A stretch of DNA of 29,449 nucleotides from Candidatus Altimarinota bacterium (lineage in GTDB: Bacteria; Patescibacteriota; Gracilibacteria; UBA4473). The translations under genes were made by a program, and so were the position numbers. The stretch covers positions 1 through 29,449 of the forward strand of contig JALVIB010000044.1 of assembly GCA_027028725.1 (NCBI GenBank), given 5' to 3'. Of the stretch, positions 1 through 7,060 are shown piece after piece (position 1 is the first letter of the stretch; every line of letters begins with the position of its first letter). The notes below the pieces were generated by a model. The model worked only from the letters and a program-made list of their open reading frames with translations. It made no database searches and was not told where the DNA came from.

Positions 1-130
1 CTAAACCTAGTCTTTATGGTCGCCATTAACATGACCAAAACCTATTCTTATCCCATCCCCAACTTTTCTAATGTTAAACATCTTATGAATTCCTTCCTCT
101 CCCAGACACAAAATTCTTGACAGTACCCAC

Positions 131-296
131 GTGACCGCGCCTACATCCTCTTCTGACCTCCAAAATTTTTTTCTTCCTCTGTGAAAAATCCCGCGAAAAT
201 TTTATAATACGAAAGCGCGGTCACGTGACCGCGCCTACATTCTCTTCTGACCTCCAAAATTTTTTTCTTCCTCTGTGAAAAATCCCGCGAAATTTT
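131..296. repeat. Direct duplication, period 94 bp, with GCGCGGTCACGTGACCGCGC palindrome
   Basis: A block of about 70 bases beginning GTGACCGCGCC at 131 is repeated at 225 with very few changes. Each copy ends in the iterated motif (189 and 283), and the second runs into the thyA-like stop codon. A perfect 20-base palindrome lies at 215-234 at the junction. The same palindrome family recurs at 8056-8075 and 10912-10931. The first 130 bases of the window hold no convincing gene. Confidence 0.85.
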
Positions 297-1126
297 TACA
301 AAACAATCTTCATCCTTCCCAAACTCTCTTGCGGAGAATACTGGTCTTTAAGTTGTCTAAAAATTTCCTGCACCAATTCAGTATCGCCTCTTTCGGCACG
401 ATTAAAAGCATTTTTGGGACACTTGAACTTAATTTCCGGATGTAAAATTTCGCGGGAAATTATCTCGTTCGCTTGATCGAAATGAATGTCATAAATATGC
501 GCATTGGAAATAGAAACCGTCAAAATCCCTACCGGTACGCCTAATTTTTCCGCGAAAATATAAGCAAGAAGTGCAAATCCCGCGACATCATGCGGATTTC
601 CAAGCATCATATCGTTGGAACGAATTATAAGATGCAAACAAAGTTTTCCGCCAATAATCTGCACCGTAAAAGTGTATGGACACGGCACATTTTTCTTGGC
701 TTTCCCACCTAGTCCGTCATCGGCAGGATCCCACATCAAAACAACTCCGTGGCGGGAAGTGGGATCTTTTTTCAAAAGTTCCATCAGCATTCCAACTTGA
801 TCGCGTCCAAAATGTTTCCGCCAGCGAAATCCGTAAGCCGAAGCGATCGTATTGTCATCTTCCGCGAAATCGTCCCAAATTCGCGTAAATTGTTGTAAAA
901 AACTTAAATCTTTTTTTCCGGTCAGAAACCAAACTTGTTCGGCGACAAAAAGTTTCAGCGGAATTTTTCGCAGAGTCAGAATTGGAAATCCTTCTGATAA
1001 ATCAAACTGCATCGTTTGTCCCGGCAGACTTTTGCAAACATGACCAGTCCGCTCATTTTTTTCCGCGTAACCATTTTCCATGATGTTTTTCAAAATCTGC
1101 TGATACTGGTGGTCAAAATTTGTCAT
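296..1126 (-). CDS. Thymidylate synthase family protein (thyA-like), possibly dCMP-specific
   Basis: 276 residues, close to the usual length of about 264. The fold's landmarks are visible: NERTG near residue 26, the catalytic Cys149 in VPCP, Arg125 of the phosphate-binding TSR, Arg169-Ser170-x-Asp172, and His210-x-Tyr212. Three positions differ from classical ThyA. The Asn that reads the uracil ring (E. coli N177) is Asp180, the His after the catalytic Cys is Pro150, and the second phosphate Arg is His126. In phage T4 dCMP hydroxymethylase the equivalent residue is Asp, and changing this Asn to Asp in thymidylate synthase shifts use to dCMP. The enzyme may therefore methylate or hydroxymethylate dCMP instead of dUMP; this is inference. 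No Shine-Dalgarno precedes the start. Two iterated-motif copies lie in the gene, one within the region coding for residues 180-184. Family assignment is firm, substrate is not. Confidence 0.9.
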   Translation of the reverse strand: MTNFDHQYQQILKNIMENGYAEKNERTGHVCKSLPGQTMQFDLSEGFPILTLRKIPLKLFVAEQVWFLTGKKDLSFLQQFTRIWDDFAEDDNTIASAYGFRWRKHFGRDQVGMLMELLKKDPTSRHGVVLMWDPADDGLGGKAKKNVPCPYTFTVQIIGGKLCLHLIIRSNDMMLGNPHDVAGFALLAYIFAEKLGVPVGILTVSISNAHIYDIHFDQANEIISREILHPEIKFKCPKNAFNRAERGDTELVQEIFRQLKDQYSPQESLGRMKIVL

Positions 1127-1151
1127 TTTAACTTTTTAAATTCTTTTTACT

Positions 1152-1219
1152 CCCTCTCCTCCTAGGAGAGGGTGGGGGTGAGGTAAAAATCCCGCTGCGC
1201 CCCGCAAGGCGGTGGCGAA
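1152..1219. repeat. Two intergenic repeat modules shared with the secD 3' end
   Basis: Module 1 is a palindrome (CCCTCTCC...GGAGAGGG, 1152-1172) followed by GTGAGG. Module 2 (1185-1219) contains CCCGCTGCGCCCCGC and AAGGCGGTGGCG. Both recur at the end of secD in the opposite order: module 2 at 6936-6970 inside the coding sequence and module 1 at 6995-7015. Upstream of the thyA-like gene they occupy most of its leader. Confidence 0.85.
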
Positions 1220-1307
1220 TTTTTTTATTTCGAGAGTATTTTAAGCAAAAATTTCTGAAACTTTAAATTTATCTTGGAAAATTTTGTCAAAATGAGACTT
1301 AAAATGC

Positions 1308-1336
1308 TTGAAATTTCGCGGGATTTTTGGTATAAT
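1308..1336 (+). promoter_or_regulatory. Promoter of the 1368-2613 gene unit
   Basis: TTGAAA at 1308-1313 and TATAAT at 1331-1336 are separated by 17 bases, a near-consensus sigma-70 type promoter. The iterated motif (1315-1322) fills the spacer. The predicted leader is about 25 bases and has no Shine-Dalgarno sequence. Confidence 0.75.
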
Positions 1337-1367
1337 GTCCTGAACTATTTCTTAACCAACTATAAAA

Positions 1368-1532
1368 ATGAAAAAAAGTTCACCAAAATTGAGATCTTTT
1401 GTCCTATCTGACGAAATTTCTAAAAGCAAAAAAATGCAAATTGTAGCTAATATTTTGCTATTCGCTATTTTAGCAATCAATATCTACAACTTAGCTGTCA
1501 GCATTCAATTATTTGATTACGCTAGATTCTAA
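1368..1532 (+). CDS. Small single-pass membrane protein, 54 aa
   Basis: This short frame starts at an ATG about 32 bases after a strong TATAAT box and runs 54 codons to TAA. The N-terminal half is basic and polar (many Lys and Ser). Residues about 23-50 form one hydrophobic stretch rich in Ile, Leu and Ala (QIVANILLFAILAINIYNLA), so the product is probably a bitopic membrane protein. The next gene's ATG begins four bases after the stop, which suggests co-transcription and perhaps translational coupling. I recognise no family. Support comes from the promoter, the membrane segment and the tight spacing to the next gene. Confidence 0.6.
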   Translation: MKKSSPKLRSFVLSDEISKSKKMQIVANILLFAILAINIYNLAVSIQLFDYARF

Positions 1533-1536
1533 TAAA

Positions 1537-1881
1537 ATGAATTCCGCAGATTTAGCCCCTCTTCGAGATAACATCAAGAGATTGGTGGATACTTCTGCGT
1601 TTATGCCAAAGAAATTGAGAGAAAAAGTTCTAAAAAGAATTTCTGATCCTCAAATTTCCCGCGAAAAATTGGAACGAATCACTAAATTGTTGAAAAAAGT
1701 TCACTTTGAAGAAGAAAAAGTTGTAAAAGAAGTTTTGGATAAAGATCCTTTATTTTTCGCCAGACGAAAACACCAAAAATCCCGCGAAAAATTAGAAAAA
1801 AATCAAAAATTAGAGAACCTAACTCGTCAGCAAGAAATATCTGAAATTGAGTCCGAATTATCTAACTTTCTAGAATCCTAA
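1537..1881 (+). CDS. Hypothetical charged helical protein
   Basis: 114 residues from the ATG at 1537. A TTG at 1513 would add eight residues but overlaps the upstream gene, so the ATG four bases after that gene's stop is preferred. The protein is very rich in Lys and Glu, with no membrane segment and no cysteines, and looks mostly alpha-helical. Two iterated-motif copies inside the gene encode SREKLE twice (residues about 45-50 and 83-88), giving an apparent internal repeat that comes from the DNA motif. It is the middle gene of a three-gene unit, and the next gene starts four bases after its stop. Family unknown. Confidence 0.7.
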   Translation: MNSADLAPLRDNIKRLVDTSAFMPKKLREKVLKRISDPQISREKLERITKLLKKVHFEEEKVVKEVLDKDPLFFARRKHQKSREKLEKNQKLENLTRQQEISEIESELSNFLES

Positions 1882-1884
1882 GAA

Positions 1885-2613
1885 ATGAAAACTCTTTATA
1901 AAACAAACCATAATGAGGAAAAATTTCGCGGGATTTTTAATCTTGAAGAATTTGAAGATGCTATGGACAATGTTGATGTAAGTGAGAGTTTTATGAGTCT
2001 TGGAGCAACCTTCTTCGGAGAAGATTTTCTAAACATATTTAAGGAAACTTTAGGAGTAGATATAGATGGTGTAAAAAGTGCTAATAATGCTGTAGAAGAG
2101 GAAGTTGACGATAAAGATGATAAAAATGACAACCAGAACAATCAAAATTTGGATCTGGATTATATTAAAAATGACAAACTACATGCTCAAGAAGCGTATA
2201 ATTTACTAAATAGATCAATTATTGTTAGATCTAGTAAATATGGAATAGTTCGTCCACCAGAAGTCGCTCCTAGACAAGACCCAAAAGGAACATCCCTCGA
2301 AGGAATTCGCCAAAAAACGATTCTAGGAATAAATGAATTACAAAAAAAATTAAATATTCCATTAGTTATAACAGGTGGAACGGAAGCCGGGCATGCTGGT
2401 GGATTAAGTAATCAACCTGGCACCCATGGAGATGGAAGTAAAGTTGATATAAGTTTTGATAACGAAGTTGAAAAAGAAATGGATCAGTACATTACCAGCA
2501 AAAAACCAGTTGTCTCCGACACTAAAATTGGTAAAAAATATAAATTTGAAGATGGTGGTTACACATACACAATTATTAAAGAAAAGGACCACTACGATAT
2601 AAAAATATCATAA
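1885..2613 (+). CDS. M15/LAS-like zinc peptidase domain protein (putative)
   Basis: 242 residues. The N-terminal 115 residues are acidic and low-complexity around an Asp/Asn-rich linker (about 74-93). The C-terminal part resembles D-Ala-D-Ala carboxypeptidase-type metallopeptidases of the M15/LAS group. ITGGTEAGHAGG leads to His181 in THGDG, then Asp188 in KVDIS, which is the HX6D spacing of that group, and the protein ends with His236 in DHYDI. LAS enzymes normally have HxH here, so the site is slightly atypical. A role in cutting peptidoglycan cross-links is plausible, but no signal peptide is visible. It is the last gene of the unit that includes a small membrane protein. The motif copy near 1925 encodes FRGIF. 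Fold assignment is by motif only. Confidence 0.65.
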   Translation: MKTLYKTNHNEEKFRGIFNLEEFEDAMDNVDVSESFMSLGATFFGEDFLNIFKETLGVDIDGVKSANNAVEEEVDDKDDKNDNQNNQNLDLDYIKNDKLHAQEAYNLLNRSIIVRSSKYGIVRPPEVAPRQDPKGTSLEGIRQKTILGINELQKKLNIPLVITGGTEAGHAGGLSNQPGTHGDGSKVDISFDNEVEKEMDQYITSKKPVVSDTKIGKKYKFEDGGYTYTIIKEKDHYDIKIS

Positions 2614-2664
2614 TATAGTGCTTATTTGTTAACAGGAAAAACTTAAAATTCCCGCGAAATTTTT

Positions 2665-2970
2665 CTACCGCTCCAAAATCTCAAACAATTTCTGCCGATT
2701 ATCATCATCGGCTATTTTATTTCGCGAGATTTGCCCGCATTTTTCGCATTCAAACTGAATTGATTTCATTTCTCCCGCTGAAATTTCAATTTTTCGCGGG
2801 ATTAGCCAACCGTGGCACTCTGACGCGCGATCACCAGGATTTATATCAACATGCAAAGAAAATAAGCATTCTCGACAATGATTTCGACAAGTTTTATCGG
2901 CTGGTGGATTTATTGCACCACATTTCCCGCAGATAAATTCCTCATTAATTTTGGTAAATTTTTTTGTCAT
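2665..2970 (-). CDS. RNHCP domain zinc-binding protein
   Basis: 101 residues. The N-terminal half carries CGKC, then CRNHCRECLFSLHVD and PGDR, the signature of the RNHCP family, followed by ECHGWLIP. A second CEKCG pair lies near residue 76. The cysteine pairs indicate bound zinc. The family is small and its biochemical role is not established. An extended -10 element (TGC then TAAAAT, 2980-2985 on the minus strand) ends nine bases before the ATG. Those nine bases contain an iterated-motif copy, so the mRNA is probably leaderless. A second motif copy in the gene encodes IPRK. Confidence 0.88.
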   Translation of the reverse strand: MTKKFTKINEEFICGKCGAINPPADKTCRNHCRECLFSLHVDINPGDRASECHGWLIPRKIEISAGEMKSIQFECEKCGQISRNKIADDDNRQKLFEILER

Positions 2971-3032
2971 TTCCCGCGAATTTTAGCATATTTAAAAAAA
3001 ATCGCGGGATTTTTTGTTATCAATTTGTAAAT

Positions 3033-3054
3033 AAAAAAACTCTCAATCAGAGAG
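3033..3054 (-). terminator. Rho-independent terminator of the small RNA
   Basis: On the minus strand a five-base-pair stem CTCTC/GAGAG with a TGATT loop (3054-3040) is followed by seven T residues (3039-3033). Confidence 0.65.
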
Positions 3055-3209
3055 CATGAACCGGAATGCCGTGACTTTTGTGTGATCCATTTTCCTGTGT
3101 TTTGCAAGGTGGGTGGTGTTTATCCTCACTCACTACAAGTAAGTTTTCAACCTCCCTTCAGGAAATGATTAGGAGAAAAAGATCGAAAAGTCACGGACAT
3201 TTCAGTAGC
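3034..3209 (-). ncRNA. Structured small RNA, possibly 6S RNA-like
   Basis: About 175 nt, read from a promoter at 3244-3216 to a terminator at 3054-3033. The two ends can pair: GTCCGTGACTTTT on the 5' side with AAAAGTCACGG on the 3' side, extended outward by TGAA/TTCA and ATG/CAT. Inside follow GATC/GATC, an internal loop of about 15 nt on the 5' side, TTTCCTG/CAGGAAA, and an apical hairpin CTTACT/AGTGAG. This long rod with an asymmetric central bubble, at 6S-like length, is why 6S RNA is proposed. I found no tmRNA, SRP or RNase P landmark. The structure and signals are visible; the family name is a guess. Confidence 0.55.
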
Positions 3210-3215
3210 AATCTA

Positions 3216-3244
3216 AGTGTAGACCGAACAAGTTTTTTGGTCAA
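3216..3244 (-). promoter_or_regulatory. Promoter of the small RNA
   Basis: On the minus strand TTGACC (3244-3239) and TACACT (3221-3216) are separated by 17 bases. The predicted start lies near 3209, at the base of the long stem. A weaker TATA-like element lies further upstream near 3251. Confidence 0.6.
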
Positions 3245-3302
3245 TGAAATTGTATAGTCAGAATTATTTAAATGTGTTTTTTATAAAATTTCGCGGGATA
3301 TT

Positions 3303-3367
3303 CAAAAAACAAGTCCGGACTTGGCACAGGATAATATTTTTGTCAAAGTCCGGACTTAAGTTTTTTG
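3303..3367. repeat. Paired AAGTCCGGACTT palindrome element, copy 1
   Basis: Two copies of the perfect palindrome AAGTCCGGACTT lie about 20 bases apart. CAAAAAAC on the left and GTTTTTTG on the right extend the pair into one long inverted repeat. The same arrangement occurs at 8206-8266, and a degenerate single palindrome (CCAAGTCCGAGCTTGG) lies near 17932. The element stands alone between the small RNA and ychF. Confidence 0.85.
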
Positions 3368-3439
3368 AAAAAATTTCCCCAGTTGCCAAAAATTCCCTTT
3401 TGCTTAAACTCTGTCTGAACTAAAATCCCGCGAAATTTT

Positions 3440-3474
3440 GTCCCCCCCTGACAAGGGGGACGGAGGGGGGTTGA
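3440..3474. repeat. C-run/G-run hairpin repeat upstream of ychF
   Basis: CCCCCCTGACAAGGGGG followed by a GGAGGGGGG stretch. Related hairpins occur at 8850-8870, 12608-12625, 12690-12715, 28664-28691 and 28737-28760, always in spacers. This repeat type is widespread in bacterial genomes. Confidence 0.7.
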
Positions 3475-3492
3475 AATAACAAAAGCGAAAAA

Positions 3493-4593
3493 ATGAACTT
3501 AAAAATTGGAATTGTCGGCTTACCAAATGTTGGGAAATCAACACTTTTCAATGCTCTAACTGGCGCCAAAAATGCGGCGGCGGAAAATTTTCCGTTCTGC
3601 ACGATTGAGCCAAATGTGGGGATCGTGAATGTGCCAGATAAAAGAATTGAAAAACTCGCGGAAATTGTCAAACCGGAAAAAGTTCAGTATTCGGTGGTGG
3701 AATTTGTGGATATTGCTGGCTTAGTTGAGGGAGCTTCCGCGGGAGAAGGATTGGGAAACAAATTTCTTTCGCATATCCGTGAATGTAGTGCAATTGCTCA
3801 TGTTCTGCGTGATTTTGATGATCCAGATGTGCATCATGTTTCCGCGAAAGTTGATCCGCACGAAGATTTTGAAGTAATTTTGACGGAATTGGTTTTGGCA
3901 GATTTAGAATCTGTGACAAAACAAATTGAACGCGTTAGTAAAAAAGCGCGCAGTGGGGACAAGGAAGCTAAAGCAAATTTGGAGTTATTGGAAAAAATTC
4001 GCGGGATTTTGGAAAAAGGCGAATTGGCGAGTTCTTTGAAAGACGAATTAGGCGAAGATTACGCGGAATTAAAGAAATTTCATTTATTGACGACTAAACC
4101 ATTTTTGGTGGTGGCAAATACTTCGGAAGAAAATTTTATTAACTTTGACGAGGCAAAATTCCGCGAAAAATTGGGCAATAAGTTTCCAAATGTGCCGATT
4201 GTGCCGATTTGTGCCAAAACAGAAGCGGAATTAGCGGAACTCGATCCAGCCGAGCGCGCGGAATTTCTCGCGGAATTAGGCACTGATAAATCTGGACTGG
4301 AATTATTGACGCAAAAAAGTTTTGAATTACTTGGTTTACAAAGTTATTTCACCGCGGGAGTGAAGGAAGTTCGCGCGTGGACGATTTACAAAGGCGACAC
4401 TGCGCCCCAAGCGGCGGGGGCGATTCACACGGATTTTGAAAAAGGATTCATCAAAGCTGACACGATTGCTTATGAAGATTTTGTAAAATACGGCGGAGAA
4501 GCCGGCGCCAAGGAAGCCGGAAAAATGCGCATGGAAGGGAAAGATTACATCGTTCAAGACGGCGATGTGATGCATTTTAAGTTTAATGTGTAG
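3493..4593 (+). CDS. ychF: Ribosome-binding ATPase YchF (OLA1 family)
   Basis: 366 residues, the normal length. The P-loop GLPNVGKST sits at residues 9-17, followed by NFPFCTIEPNVGIV (switch I region) and DIAGLVEGASAGEGLGN (the G3 region with its adjoining glycine-rich stretch). A coiled-coil insertion (about residues 130-190) and a C-terminal TGS domain (about 280-366, with TIYKGDTAPQAAGAIHTDFEKG) complete the fold. YchF binds the ribosome, prefers ATP over GTP and has been tied to translation control and stress responses. The gene is followed by a long repeat-filled spacer and looks monocistronic. One iterated-motif copy encodes IRGIL in the helical insertion. The start ATG has only an A-rich upstream sequence. 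Confidence 0.97.
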   Translation: MNLKIGIVGLPNVGKSTLFNALTGAKNAAAENFPFCTIEPNVGIVNVPDKRIEKLAEIVKPEKVQYSVVEFVDIAGLVEGASAGEGLGNKFLSHIRECSAIAHVLRDFDDPDVHHVSAKVDPHEDFEVILTELVLADLESVTKQIERVSKKARSGDKEAKANLELLEKIRGILEKGELASSLKDELGEDYAELKKFHLLTTKPFLVVANTSEENFINFDEAKFREKLGNKFPNVPIVPICAKTEAELAELDPAERAEFLAELGTDKSGLELLTQKSFELLGLQSYFTAGVKEVRAWTIYKGDTAPQAAGAIHTDFEKGFIKADTIAYEDFVKYGGEAGAKEAGKMRMEGKDYIVQDGDVMHFKFNV

Positions 4594-4647
4594 GTTGAAA
4601 TAGTTGACGAGTTTACAAGTTCACAAGAAAATTTCGCGGGATTTTGT

Positions 4648-4720
4648 AGGGACGCCCTTTATGGGTGTCCCAAAAAATGAATTCAAATTATTGGGCGACC
4701 ACAAGGGATCGCCTCTACGA
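4648..4720. repeat. Two palindromic spacer repeats of the GTAGGGgCG type
   Basis: GGGACGCCC...GGGTGTCCC at 4649-4671 and GGCGACC...GGGATCGCC near 4695-4714 are short inverted repeats bordered by GTAGG or CTCTAC. They belong to the family with constant flanks and variable arms that clusters at 8028-8167. They fill the space between ychF and secD. Confidence 0.7.
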
Positions 4721-4793
4721 ACTTTTCCTATTACAAAACAATTATTAACTTTTAACTTTTAACTATTAATTTCTCTAAATATCCCGCGAAATT

Positions 4794-4821
4794 TTGACAT
4801 AAAAATCAAATAAAGTAGATT
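4794..4821 (+). promoter_or_regulatory. Promoter of secD-secF
   Basis: A consensus TTGACA (4794-4799) abuts the end of an iterated-motif copy (4781-4795 area). A -10 candidate TAGATT lies at 4816-4821 with a 16-base spacer. The GATTAT starting two bases later is an alternative. The leader to the ATG at 4845 is under 20 bases. Confidence 0.6.
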
Positions 4822-4844
4822 ATCCGCGAATTTATTTTTTAAAG

Positions 4845-6992
4845 ATGGATAAAAAATCTTGGTCTCGTCTCGGATTAGTTGGGGGAATGCTTTTGATAGC
4901 GGTTTTCTTTTCTATTCCTTCACATTATTTCGGTGATAACTGGCTTGGTCGACAAGCGCAAAAATTCAAAGTCACTCTTGGTCTAGATTTGGCGGGAGGA
5001 ACAGAATTGGATTACAAAATTGATTTAAGCGATGCTATCGCGCAAAACAATGATGATGATCCGCGAAATAATGTTAATCTAAATAATATCGCGGAATCTG
5101 TCCGTGATGCGCTAGAAAAACGAGTTAATCCTGCCGGAGTGGGAGAAATTGTAGTTAAACGATCACAAGTTGATGATGAACAACATGTTTTGATTCAAAT
5201 GCCACCGAGTTCTAATGTTGAACAAGCTAAACAGGACGCTTCTCGTGATAATCGTTTGGAATTCTTTGAAGAAGTTCCGGAGCTAGCGGAAGCTAAAAAA
5301 GAAGAAATTCGCGGGATTTTGACCAAACTTCAAAATGGCGCTGACTGGGATAAAACTGTTGAAAAATTAAAGAGCAACGAAAAAGACATTATTACTCAGT
5401 CTTTTGAAAAACGCTGGGCGGACAGTATTCATGATCCAAAAATCGCAGAAAAAATCACCTCAGCAAAAGCTGGAACAATTATTCCCGAAGTTTTAGATAC
5501 TCAAACCGAAATGGAGTACACTATGGGTGAAGATGGGAGTTTACAAGTAAATTCTTTGCCAAAACAAGTTTTGGCAATTATTAAAGTGACAGAAAATAAA
5601 GAAAAATCCCGCGAAAAAAAGGTTGAACCAAGCGTTAAAGCAGAACACATCTTATTCGCTTATCCAGGAGCAATGCGAGCTGGCGATGATGTGAAATACA
5701 AATCAGAAGAAGAAGCTAAAACTGAAGCAGAACGAGTTTTACAACAATTAAAAGACGAAGGAACGGAAAATTTCGCGGAATTCGCGAAAAAATATTCAAC
5801 TGAAAGTGCCGCCCAAACAACCGGCGGAGATTTGGGAGAATTTACACCAGGGAAAATGGTTAAAGAATTTGACGATGAGGTTTTTTCTGTTGAAGAACCA
5901 GGTTTAATTGACCATGTTGTTAAAACACCATTTGGATACCACATCATTAATGTCTTGGAGAAAAAAGAAGGCACAACTGAAACCGTTCAAGACCGCGAAG
6001 TTTCTTATGAACTTCTGGGATGGGATAAATCTAATGCTCTTTGGAAAAAAACAGAACTTGGGGGAAAACAATTAGAAAACGCCACTGTTGGATTTAACGA
6101 CGCTGGACAACCTCTGGTAAACTTGCTTTTCAATGATGAAGGAGGTGATCTTTTCGCGGAAATTACAGGACGAGTTGCTGAAAGAAAATGTGATGGAGGA
6201 GTTTGCCGATTGGGAATTAAAGTTGGTGGACAATGGATTACTCAACCAACTGTGCGTAAGAAAATCATCGGACGACAAGCACAAATTACTGGGAACTTCA
6301 CTTTTGAATCCGCGAAAAAATTAGCTGATGGCTTAAACCTAGGAGCAATTGATGCACCGGTAAAACTTTCCGGACAATTAACAATTGAGCCATCTTTGGG
6401 ACAAGATCAGTTGAAAAAAAGTTTGAAAGCAGGAGCTTTTGGGCTAATCGCGACCATGATTTTTATGATTATTATGTATAATTTCGCGGGATTTATCGCA
6501 GCAATTGCTTTGGCAATGTATGCTGGATTATATATCGCGATTTTGAAAGTTTGGCCAGAATCATTTGGGGGACCAATTGTTTTATCTTTGGCGGGAATTG
6601 CCGGTATCGCTTTGTCTATCGGACTAGCCGTTGATGGGAATATTTTGATTTTTGAACGAATTAAAGAAGAACTCGCGAAAAAACGATCCCTAGCCGAATC
6701 AATTGAACTTGGATTTGATCGCGCGTGGACAGCGATTTACGACTCAAATATGACCACTTTGATTACTTGTTTGATTCTTTTTAACTTGGGAAGCGCGATG
6801 ATTAAAGGGTTCGCGATTACTCTAATTGTGGGAACACTGCTTTCAATGTTTACAGCGGTGACACTTTCTCGAAACATTTTGCGTTTAATTATCCGCATTA
6901 AAAGTTTTAATAACGCAAAACTCTTATTCGGGCACAAAAATCCCGCTGCGCCCCGCAAGGCGGTGGCGAAAAAATCTAAAACTAAAAAATAA
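4845..6992 (+). CDS. secD: Protein translocase subunit SecD with inserted parvulin (PpiC-type) domain
   Basis: 715 residues, well above the usual size for SecD. Residues about 8-28 are the first membrane helix, followed by TLGLDLAGGTELDYKID, the start of the P1 region. Residues about 265-375 form a parvulin peptidyl-prolyl isomerase domain: AEHILF, NFAEFAKKYSTES, GGDLGEFTPGKMV and FGYHIINVLEKKE. The stretch before it (about 155-260) also looks like a decayed parvulin repeat. P1 resumes with ITGNFTFESAKKLADGL, then the C-terminal membrane domain with DGNILIFERIKEEL (usual DANVLIFERI). SecD works with SecF and SecYEG to pull secreted proteins across the membrane. The inserted domain would face outside and could fold emerging chains. 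The last residues (NPAAPRKAVAKKSKTKK) lie partly in an intergenic repeat module. Three iterated-motif copies lie in the gene. Confidence 0.95.
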   Translation: MDKKSWSRLGLVGGMLLIAVFFSIPSHYFGDNWLGRQAQKFKVTLGLDLAGGTELDYKIDLSDAIAQNNDDDPRNNVNLNNIAESVRDALEKRVNPAGVGEIVVKRSQVDDEQHVLIQMPPSSNVEQAKQDASRDNRLEFFEEVPELAEAKKEEIRGILTKLQNGADWDKTVEKLKSNEKDIITQSFEKRWADSIHDPKIAEKITSAKAGTIIPEVLDTQTEMEYTMGEDGSLQVNSLPKQVLAIIKVTENKEKSREKKVEPSVKAEHILFAYPGAMRAGDDVKYKSEEEAKTEAERVLQQLKDEGTENFAEFAKKYSTESAAQTTGGDLGEFTPGKMVKEFDDEVFSVEEPGLIDHVVKTPFGYHIINVLEKKEGTTETVQDREVSYELLGWDKSNALWKKTELGGKQLENATVGFNDAGQPLVNLLFNDEGGDLFAEITGRVAERKCDGGVCRLGIKVGGQWITQPTVRKKIIGRQAQITGNFTFESAKKLADGLNLGAIDAPVKLSGQLTIEPSLGQDQLKKSLKAGAFGLIATMIFMIIMYNFAGFIAAIALAMYAGLYIAILKVWPESFGGPIVLSLAGIAGIALSIGLAVDGNILIFERIKEELAKKRSLAESIELGFDRAWTAIYDSNMTTLITCLILFNLGSAMIKGFAITLIVGTLLSMFTAVTLSRNILRLIIRIKSFNNAKLLFGHKNPAAPRKAVAKKSKTKK

Positions 6993-7015
6993 TTCCCTCT
7001 CCTCCTAGGAGAGGG
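6936..7015. repeat. Repeat modules overlapping the secD 3' end
   Basis: 6936-6970 repeats the spacer module seen at 1185-1219 but is translated here as the basic SecD tail. 6995-7015 is the CCCTCTCC...GGAGAGGG palindrome also found at 1152-1172, followed by GTGAGG. The modules separate secD from secF. Confidence 0.85.
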
Positions 7016-7060
7016 TTAGGGTGAGGTCTATAAGACATCCCAACATAATAACTATAAAAT

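Noticed and set aside
7..130. Minus-strand open frame at the window start, ending TAG, with residues such as FNIRKVGDGIRIGFGHVN
   Set aside because: Short, no recognisable family, no clear start, and its upstream part runs into the GTGACCGCGCC repeat. It could be a gene fragment, but the evidence is too thin.
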